64,000 bases of DNA, from positions 38,992,797 through 39,056,796 of the forward strand of contig JASXTE010000004.1 in NCBI GenBank assembly GCA_030280995.1. Direction: 5' to 3'. The notes under the pieces were generated by a model, which made no database searches, was not told the DNA's origin, and worked only from the letters and a program-made list of their open reading frames with translations. Position 1 is the first letter of the stretch; every line of letters starts with the position of its first letter. This DNA is from Hemileia vastatrix (lineage: Eukaryota > Basidiomycota > Pucciniomycetes > Pucciniales > Zaghouaniaceae). A program made the position numbers and the translations under genes. This document shows, piece by piece, positions 57,120-64,000 of the stretch.

Positions 57120-57251
57120 GTAGAAGCCTTTGGTATAAATCCAATGAAAAAATCAGTAATGTGCAACTTATTTAATAAATGAGTCATTTATACCTGTAAA
57201 TAGGATGCACTCACTTCAGTAAATTGAAAAAAGTATATAAAAGTGAATACA
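57114..57251 (-). repeat. partial extra copy of the copia LTR
   Basis: Starts TGTCAAGTAGAAGCCTTTGG like the left LTR (TGTCAAGGAGAAGGCTTTGG) and shares TTTATACCTGTAAATAGGATG with an internal deletion of the LTR. It lies between gag and the full 5' LTR. Confidence 0.7.
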
Positions 57252-57735
57252 TGAAGGAAAAAGACCTTTGGTATAAAGCCAATGAACAAATCATTGATGA
57301 GTGACTTATTCTTTTAATTGAGCCATTTATACCTATTAATAATGATAATAGTAACAACAACTTACTATATATGAATAGATTAAAGATAATGGAAAATACA
57401 CACCTGTAATTAGGATGGACTTTCTTGAGAGAAAAAGAAGAAGAAGGCTAGAATTTTTAACCCAGGGAGTCTGACCATTTACAGGGGTAAAATTGAAGTG
57501 GGATTACATGATGAAAGATTCAGGGATATTTAAACTGAGTTAAGAATAACTAAAGCACAAAATTTTATATTATAAATTAAGAGTACATTGAGTAACTAAT
57601 GTGTAAAAAGGTGGTACATCAGGAGGTGAAAAAATCACAGGCAGATGTAAACTAGTAGTGAAAAGAAAGAAAGGAGAAAAAATTTTAACATATATGACAA
57701 AAAACTAAATGAGATTAAAATTCTGAAACTCTCCA
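57252..57735 (-). repeat. 5' LTR of the copia element
   Basis: 484 bp. Aligns with 24603-25068. Its outer end reads TGGAGAGTTTC on minus. Confidence 0.82.
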
Positions 57736-58012
57736 GTTTATAAACTGGTTATTAATTCCCTAGTTTCCCCATCTTCATTTTCAATATAATATTTAACATA
57801 TACATACCTAAAATTTTTTCATTGCTGTTGCCTCCTTCTCATCTTCATTTTCATAACAAATTTTGAAGGTATACATACCTAATAATTTTTGATTTCTCTT
57901 GCCTCTCTCTCATCATCATCTGAATACTCATACTTTTCTTCACACCTCTCCCTAATGATTATACTATTTTCAAACCTATTCCTTATTTTTCCCTGATATT
58001 TAAATTTTATTC
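57736..58012 (-). repeat. minisatellite arm, ~72-bp unit, right (inverted)
   Basis: On the minus strand about 2.4 units with AAAATGAAGATGAGAAGGAGG, GCAATGAAAAAATTTTAGG and TATGTTAAATATTATATTG, plus the partial AAATGAAGATGGGGAAACTAG unit next to the copia LTR. Mirror image of 23118-23389, including the AGTTTATAAACTGG junction sequence. Confidence 0.72.
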
Positions 58013-58015
58013 ATT

Positions 58016-58220
58016 CACTATGCAATATAGGGGGTGGACTTGCTAGCAAGTCCCCAACCTGAACTCTACTTAAAGACCCACCTAAAACTGTTCTTCTGAG
58101 TGGTGTTCATCCCTGATTGTATGGTTCCTTTGTCAATAGCTCAATGTATGTTCAATCTGTGGTGAATTTGAGTCAAAGGTTGCGGACTTGCTAACAAGTC
58201 TGCCCCCGTATTTTGCAGTG
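58016..58220 (+). mobile_element. CACTA miniature element, copy 3
   Basis: 205 bp, CACTATGCAATATAGGGGG to GCCCCCGTATTTTGCAGTG, flanked by ATT on both sides (58013-58015, 58221-58223). Left palindrome GGACTTGCTAGCAAGTCC is exact. Internal ACCTAAAACTGTTCT, GAGTGGTGTTCATCC and CAATCTGTGGTGAATTTGAG match copies 1 and 2. Confidence 0.88.
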
Positions 58221-58223
58221 ATT

Positions 58224-59690
58224 AATATTATTTATTATTTAATTATTAATTATTATAATTTGATTAATATTTTATATAATTTAGATTACATACACATTAT
58301 TGATGTTTTTTCATAAAATTTTATTAGTATTATATAAATCACACATATTTTTTGACAGCTCTCAGTTTCACTTAATTCTTATGAAGCATTTCAGTTTCTC
58401 CCTTCTCAATAATAATTTTCACTTAATTTTTTTTCTTATCAATAATATCTTACATTTAATTTTTAAATATCCATTTAGTTATTGTTCTCTAATTTTTCTA
58501 TAGAAGATATTTATATATTTTAATAAGTCAAAAAAAACCAGAAAACTTTTCAAAATTTAAAAATTGCTTTTATAATGATAAATATTCATTCCCTAGCCAC
58601 TGTCACCAGACAACCTATGCACAGGGTCGAGGTTGATCCCAAAGTAAGTGAGATAAGAAGGAAGATAGAATTTACAACTTTGAAGCGCAGAGGACTACTT
58701 CGAGGAAGTGATTCAAAGATAGAGCAAAGTAACTAATACTGGTTTGAGATAATCTTTGAGGAATAATTAATGTATATGTTAAGGACACTATCTATTATAG
58801 CAAATCTCACAAAGGGTTTCAACTTAATAATCAAAGGGAAAGATTTATGTATTTTAGGATTTAATGAAATTGATTATTAATTAAGAAAAGGAAAATTATA
58901 ACAACAGCCTAATAAGAGTTTGACTACTATCGCAAATATATTATAATTTAATTCTAAAGAATGTGGAGCCAAGTTAACCCCCTTTAAGTATCATATTCCT
59001 CCTTGCACTGACCCATTAATTAACTAGCCACCCTATACTCACAGACCCATTTGATCCACCAGAGTTCCCATTTACCAGCCATCTAAACTTATAACCCTTC
59101 TTCCATGTTCCTACTTCACAGACCTCCTAATTTACCCTCAGACCCACAATTACCCCCCTGTTTGAATATTGCCTCAATCTTAGCGCTAGATTATGGGCAC
59201 TGGCCTATGATTGAAAAGTATAAGCATCTTTACCATTAGTTTACTTTTAAGGTTTGGAAAACGCAGCTGATTCAAGAACACAATGGAATGCAATCACCCC
59301 AAGGTTTCTTTTCATGCATTGCTAGTGGAGTTAGAGCTTGAGTGGTAGAGCAATTGAGGTGCTTTTGCTTTGAGTTTCACATAGCACATGACAGCCACTT
59401 TCTTTTCAAGTCATCTTTCATCTTATCCAGAATTGCTAAATCATCCTCATTACAAATTTTATTTTCCTTTAACATTAAAAATCTCCTTTAGTTAATTAAT
59501 ATCATTACTTTGCAGCCAACTATGGCTTTGTTATTCATTAATCTTCATGCTTCTTTTATCAATATCCACTTTCTCCTGATTCAGCTCAATGTTTGTTTGG
59601 TCAATAGAAATTTTTTACTTTTTCTATTTCAAGTCTATCTTTCTCAATTAAATTCTGTCTTGTGCAATATCCACTTGTTTCCCTGAAAGA
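58224..59690. other. AT-rich stretch, no recognised gene
   Basis: From 58590 base composition becomes less extreme and GAAGCGCAGAGGACTACTTCG and TTGATCCCAAAGTAAG appear, suggesting another decayed element, but no family was recognised. Confidence 0.4.
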
Positions 59691-59697
59691 TTTTTTT

Positions 59698-59975
59698 TCA
59701 CTTGAATATTGAATTATTTCTGGACATGCTTGTAACTTTTTTTTCAGCCAAATCTTTAAGGTGAGTTTTTAATTTGACTTTATCTTCACTAATAGTATTT
59801 TCACTCAATCTTCTTTTTTTTGCTGCTTTTTGGCCCATAGGGCACACACTGAAAGCATTAGAATGTGTTGGAGTTAATGGGGTCACTGTTCTGATCATCA
59901 AAGCTACTTGAATTAGATTCTAAAATTAAAGGGTCCAAAGGAACTAAATCTAAAGTTTTGTCCCCATTCTCCATT
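59698..59975 (-). pseudogene. NAM-associated-like C-terminal fragment
   Basis: Minus frame DPINSNTFSVCPMGQKAAKKR with upstream LDLVPLDPLILESNSSSF. The pattern RP-G-KAAK followed by charged helix resembles the NAM-associated C-terminal domain found with Harbinger- and hAT-like transposons. Arg-Pro is Cys-Pro here. Only about 90 residues are visible and no partner gene is next to it. Confidence 0.45.
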
Positions 59976-60061
59976 TTAGCGCAAAATTAAGCTTTTCCCA
60001 TGCTGAAAGACCCTTGAAAGGCAACTTTTTTAGTTCTTGATAGATGGTAAGTGCCATTCAG

Positions 60062-60381
60062 AGTTTTAAGACGTGAGAAGGCAGAGTATCACTAGTGCTA
60101 ACACTAGCCTAAGACGGGACTGAATATGCTGGATACAGAAGCAAGACTAAATAAGACTGACTATGTTGGGACTTCCAACATTGAGAGAAGATGGGACTGA
60201 CTATTCCAATTGGCAGTGAGACTAGAGAGTAACTGGATTTACTAGATGAGTTTTCTGATGGGGAGCACTCCACAGTGCTTGCCCCATATAACCACCTTAT
60301 GAAATATCCACTCTTCTGTCTATTTACAATGGATAGCACCCATAGCACTCCTCCTCTCCACCTCTCAACCAAATCTTAACA
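60062..60381 (-). repeat. 3' LTR of gypsy C
   Basis: On minus starts TGTTAAGATTTGGTTGAGAGG after a polypurine-like GGGGTAAACGAGGGGGTAA (60382-60400). Matches the LTR at 1428-1734 over most of its length. The outer limit near 60062 is approximate. Confidence 0.65.
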
Positions 60382-62450
60382 TTACCCCCTCGTTTACCCC
60401 TCCTGTCCCCTGTACTACTTCTCTACCTCCTTCAACCTTTCCTTTGAATTCACCAAATTTTCCACTGGTTACCAAGACCTATCTCCAACCCCATAACCTT
60501 TCCAATGCACCAGGTACTGAACCTTTCCCCTATACACCCTCTTAGAAAAAATATTCTCCACTTCAAACTCCTCTTCATTTCCACCTGGATTGGAGCTGGT
60601 GGCTCTTCTGGGTGTCCTGAAATTGAATCTTCTTTATGCTTTGTGAGAAATGAAATGTTGAAAACTGGATGTACTTACCTCATTGAGATTGGTATTTCCA
60701 GTTTATAAGCTGAGTCAGATACCCTGTGTTTGACTTTGAATTTCCCCACTTTCTTGTGATCTAATTTAGAGCTGGGGTGCAATGTGGAAAGGAAACATGA
60801 GCTTAACCAAACCTAGTCACCTACCTGTAGCACACAATGCTGGGTCCTTCCTTGATTTTGATGACACTTCATTGATTGTTGAGATAATTTGAAAACTACT
60901 TCTAGTTCTTGAAATTTACTCAATATTATTTGTATCCGCTCTTCCACTTCTGAGACTTAGAATGTGGATGGAGTACCAATTGAGAATGTTGGGTGATATC
61001 CATAGTTGGAGTAAAAGGGTGAAATTCCTGTTGCAGCATGTGTCCGGTTATTGTATGAGAATTCAGCCAGTGGTAACATCTGTATCCACTCATCTTGCTT
61101 ATAGTTAATGAGATGGCACAAATATTTTTCAATTGCCTTATTCACTATTTCAGATTTCCTTTCAGTTTGTGGATTCCATTCTGTTGATAAGATGGGCTTA
61201 ATTTTCAGTTTCTCATACATTGCTTTTAAGAATTTAGAGTTAAAAGTACTTCCCCTATCTGATAGCATACTTCCAGGCAATCCATGTAATTTCCAGACAT
61301 GGGCCACCATTAAGTCTGAAATTCCCTCTGATGTAACCTTAGTAGTGGTGGGGATGAAGTGTGCCATCTTGGTGCAGAGGTCAACTACTGTGAGGATAGC
61401 ATTCTTTCCTTGAGACTTGGGTAGTTCTACTATAAGATCATGGGAGAGCTCCTTCCATGGCTGTTTAGCAATGTTTAGTGGTGTCAGTGGTGTTGTTTCT
61501 GGGCTGATCTTGTTCCTCTGGAAAGAGTAACATTCTGTTATATAGCGCTGGACATATGCCTTCATGGACTTCCAGTAAAAGCTGCAATCCACAAGCTCTA
61601 CAGTCTTCAGCATTCCTGGGTGCCCTGCCATGGGGAATTCATACCTTGATTTGACCACCTTCCTTTTGAGATCTTCATCATTTTTCACCATTATCCTCCC
61701 ATTCCAATATAGTGCTTCCCCTTCTAGGTGATACTCCTCCAATCCTTTCCTTACCAATACCTCTTTTGATAACAGCACCTTCACCAACTCCTGAACCCCC
61801 TCATCCTTTTCCTTCTCCCTCTTTACCCATTCCATCAAATCTTCATCTTCCAACTCCACCTCATCTAGGATTACCCCCTCTTTAAGGTCTCCCTTCAATA
61901 ACATAGCACCAACAGTATGTAGCTGGTTGGGTGCTAGGCGCAAGTCAGTACATTGTGATAGCGCTTCAGGTTTTCCACTTTTCTTCCCTAGTTGGAATGT
62001 AACAACAAAATTAATGCTACTTAGCAGTTTTTGCCAGTTTGCTTTTTGGTGAGTCAACTTTTTAGTGGTCAGGAAGGTTTTCAAGTTTTTATAATCCATG
62101 TAAATAATAACTTGTGGTCTGTGAGGCCCTCCTTCCAAATGGTGGCGCCAGGTGTGTACTGCTTCTACTAGTGCCAATAACTCCTTATCATATATCTCAT
62201 AGTTCAATTTGGCACCTAAAAGAGTTTGTGGCATATATGATACTGGGTGCAGGACATTTTCAGCATCATATTGGGATAATACTGCACCTAGTGCAAAATC
62301 TGAGCAGTCACATTCCAGAACAAATGGCTTTAATAAGTCAGGGATTGCAATAATAGGGACTTTCACGAATTGTCTTTTGAGGTTGTCAAATGCATCTTGT
62401 TGGCTACCTGTCCAGATAAACTTGACTTCCTTCTTAGTGAGGTTGTGCAA
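60382..62450 (-). pseudogene. gypsy C RNase H, integrase and C-terminal tail
   Basis: 497-codon frame (62450-60957), then a stop and a degraded tail to 60400. RNase H: LECDCSDFALGAVLSQ, YDKELLALVEAV, MDYKNLKTF; the final KPDALSR box reads KPEALSQ. Integrase: AGHPG, the first His (usually HDSP) is Tyr, and the CxxC is C..F (ECYSFQ), so the zinc finger is lost. The core keeps Asp (SHDLIVELP), Asp (LSDRGSTF) and Glu (ERKSEIVNK). The tail contains chromodomain-like remnants with several stops. Confidence 0.82.
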
Positions 62451-62597
62451 TGGTTGGCAAATGTGGGAGTAATTTTCAATAAAACGGCATTAAAAATGTT
62501 AAAAGTCTGGAAATGACTGGAGCTCCTTTACTGATATTGGTATCAGCCATTCTTTTACTGCTTTTACTTTCTCCTGGTCCATTTTCACCCTATTCTT

Positions 62598-63091
62598 TTA
62601 AATGATCATATCCAGGTAGGGGGTTTCACCTACTGAAAAGACACATTTCTCCAGTTTTAACCATACTTGGGTCTCCCTCAAGCACTGAAAACAGTCTTTC
62701 ACATGTATCTGGAGCACTTCCATTGATCTTGAGTAAATCAGGATGTCATCCAGGTATACCACCACATCTATCCCTATTCTGTCTCTAAAGATTCTGTTGG
62801 TGAAATGTTGGAAAGTGGCAGGTGCATTACATGGACCAAATGGCATTATCAGCAATTCAAAATGACCAAATTTGGGAAAGAATTCCAGTTTGTGTTCATC
62901 ACCTCTTTCACACATATGTTGTGGTAACCTTCCCTAAGATCTAGGGACGTGAATATATCTGTACATTGAAGGCTATCAATTAGCTCACTAGTCAGAGGAA
63001 GGGGATATCTGTTCTTTACTTTCAGAGTACTTAACCTTCTGAAATCCATAAAAGTTCTTAATGACTCATACTTTTTTCCTTCAAAGATCAC
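62598..63091 (-). pseudogene. gypsy C reverse transcriptase
   Basis: Two frames: 63091-62849 with LRTFMDFRRLSTLKVKNRYP and FTSLDLREGYH, and 62915-62598 with IMPFGPCNAPATFQ and the YLDD box (VVYLDDILIYS). A frameshift near 62890 joins them. A stop at about 63100 precedes. A further stop-rich gap (62460-62590) separates it from RNase H. Confidence 0.85.
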
Positions 63092-63109
63092 AGGGCCAGA
63101 CTAGGGATA

Positions 63110-63936
63110 TTTGCATTCTCTAATAAAACCATTATTTAAATCTTCATCTATCATCTCTTTTAGCACTGTTGAATCAAGGGTAGATAATGGTATTATGAAG
63201 CTAAATTAAGGGTTTGCACCTGGTATCAGATTAATGTCAAATTTGTATGGTTGATGAAGTGGTAGGGTCTTTACTTCTCCAATTTCAAACTGTGGTAAAA
63301 ATTCCCAGCAAGCTTCAGTGACCATTTTCTTGAGCCTTCTTGTTGGCTTTTAGGACTGGACCTTGGCAGAAATCTTGGCAGATATGTTCCAAGCTGTTGT
63401 GTTGCATTCTAGTTCCTCTTCCTTTGGCACCCCCTCCAAGTCCTGAAACTTAGCATCAAGAGAAAGTGTCAGTTTTTTCTGAAAGTCTACTGATGATAAT
63501 GAAACACCAAGAGACTTGCAGGGAGGGGTCCTTGACCCCTTCAGAGGCAAGGGGACAAATTCTTTCTCCGCACCATCAAAATTCCCATCTTCTGCCTTAT
63601 CCTTCCTCTTTTGTGCCTTCTCCTCCTTTAGGCACCTTTCATCTCTCTTTTGGCCCTCTCTTGAACTCCCTATTGGTAACCCATCCCCAGCCTTCTTCTT
63701 AGAATCAATAGAAAGCATTAGTTCTGGTGGCAATTCAACTGATGATAACAAAACATCAGAATACTTTCCAGGATGGGCCAGGGGGCTGATACTTTAGCAC
63801 CAGAATCCCCTTTCCTTCCCATCCGAGCCTTCTTTTCCTTCCAGTAAATGTGTGGTTTATATTGGTCCAGCCATGTCATACCCAGTACCATGCTGTACTT
63901 GTCCTTCAGGCTTGTCGCATATGCCCTGCACTGCAA
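63110..63936 (-). pseudogene. gypsy C protease end and charged linker
   Basis: 63936-63720 has YSMVLGMTWLDQYKPHIYW, the hydrophobic second motif of retropepsins just before the linker. The linker (63751-63350) is Lys/Glu-rich (QKRDERCLKEEKAQKRKDKA) with two similar LSSV(E/D) segments, and shifts frame near 63720. The catalytic DSG lies outside the window. Confidence 0.65.
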
Positions 63937-64000
63937 CTCTTTTCTGTCACACCAAAACCTGAAAAAAATATTTTCTCTTACTTCTTCTCCCCCACCTTAG

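Larger units (their letters stand above)
24603..57735 (-). mobile_element. Ty1/copia element, split by a 27.9-kb insertion
   Basis: LTRs lie at 24603-25068 (3') and 57252-57735 (5'), with an extra partial LTR at 57114-57251. Gag, protease, pre-integrase and the first part of integrase run from 57119 to 55182. The rest of integrase, reverse transcriptase and RNase H run from 27266 to 25069. The junction falls between TPTSTQI and SPYEKFYDV of one integrase, so the two halves were one element. No matching 5-bp target duplication was found. All frames are broken. Confidence 0.85.
60062..64000 (-). mobile_element. Ty3/gypsy element gypsy C, 3' part, runs off the window
   Basis: Order on minus from 63936: end of protease, charged linker, reverse transcriptase, RNase H, integrase, C-terminal tail, polypurine tract, LTR. 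A different lineage from gypsy A and B. Its 5' half and 5' LTR lie beyond 64000. GC content is higher than in gypsy A and B. Confidence 0.82.

Noticed and set aside
24598..57740. 5-bp target duplication for the copia element
   Set aside because: The five bases outside the two LTRs do not match. The fold-back element probably separates the left LTR from its original flank.
1..64000. tRNA or rRNA genes
   Set aside because: No cloverleaf with conserved T-loop GTTCRA and no rRNA core sequence was noticed on either strand by eye. A tRNA scan was not possible here.

Overview
The window looks like a fungal transposon graveyard, most likely from a large, AT-rich rust-fungus (Pucciniales) genome. The reasons are short introns of 57-75 bp in the transposon genes, a Tet/JBP-like 2-oxoglutarate dioxygenase of the type I associate with rust fungi, chromovirus (Ty3/gypsy) elements and PIF/Harbinger elements with a Myb/SANT partner gene. 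The assignment rests on family recognition only. I found no host gene, rRNA or tRNA. Nearly everything recognisable is a mobile element, and the rest is AT-rich sequence with no reading I can support.

Left part (1-22.9 kb). 1-970 holds a decayed CACTA Tnp2-like transposase. Next to it is an LTR and a gag start of a gypsy family (gypsy C) that reappears at the right edge. A CACTA miniature element lies at 4898-5190. A complete gypsy element on the minus strand (gypsy A, 6771-19875, 5-bp target duplication CATTC) has both LTRs and a long pol frame. Its leader is interrupted by an intact PIF/Harbinger element (Harbinger-1, 14321-18333) with a complete transposase and a complete Myb-like gene. 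At 20.4-22.5 kb are two relics of a different, plant-like (ALP1/HARBI1 type) Harbinger transposase.

Centre (22.9-58.2 kb). This is a nested set of insertions. A copia element (24603-57735, minus) is split inside its integrase by a CACTA-bounded segment (27267-55181). That segment was invaded by a second gypsy element (gypsy B, 30437-52937, plus, target duplication ATCTC). Gypsy B in turn received a 200-bp miniature element (30736-30935) and a Harbinger-2 element (31101-36604) in its 5' LTR, and a second Harbinger-2 element (41461-48791) between protease and reverse transcriptase. All three have ATT target duplications. Both Harbinger-2 copies carry an intact Myb-like gene, a damaged transposase and a third gene, a Tet/JBP-like dioxygenase, which is the most unusual cargo in the window. 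The copia element sits between inverted arms of a ~72-bp minisatellite and next to a long fold-back element (23390-24602).

Right part (58.2-64 kb). A third CACTA miniature element, a fragment resembling a NAM-associated protein, and a gypsy C element on the minus strand (LTR, integrase, RNase H, reverse transcriptase, end of protease) that runs off the window.

Within each Harbinger the Myb-like protein probably recruits the transposase to the terminal repeats, as known for this superfamily. Harbinger-1 is the only element in which every expected gene reads through. Several retroelement enzymes have lost catalytic residues (protease and integrase of gypsy A, reverse transcriptase of gypsy B, protease of the copia element).
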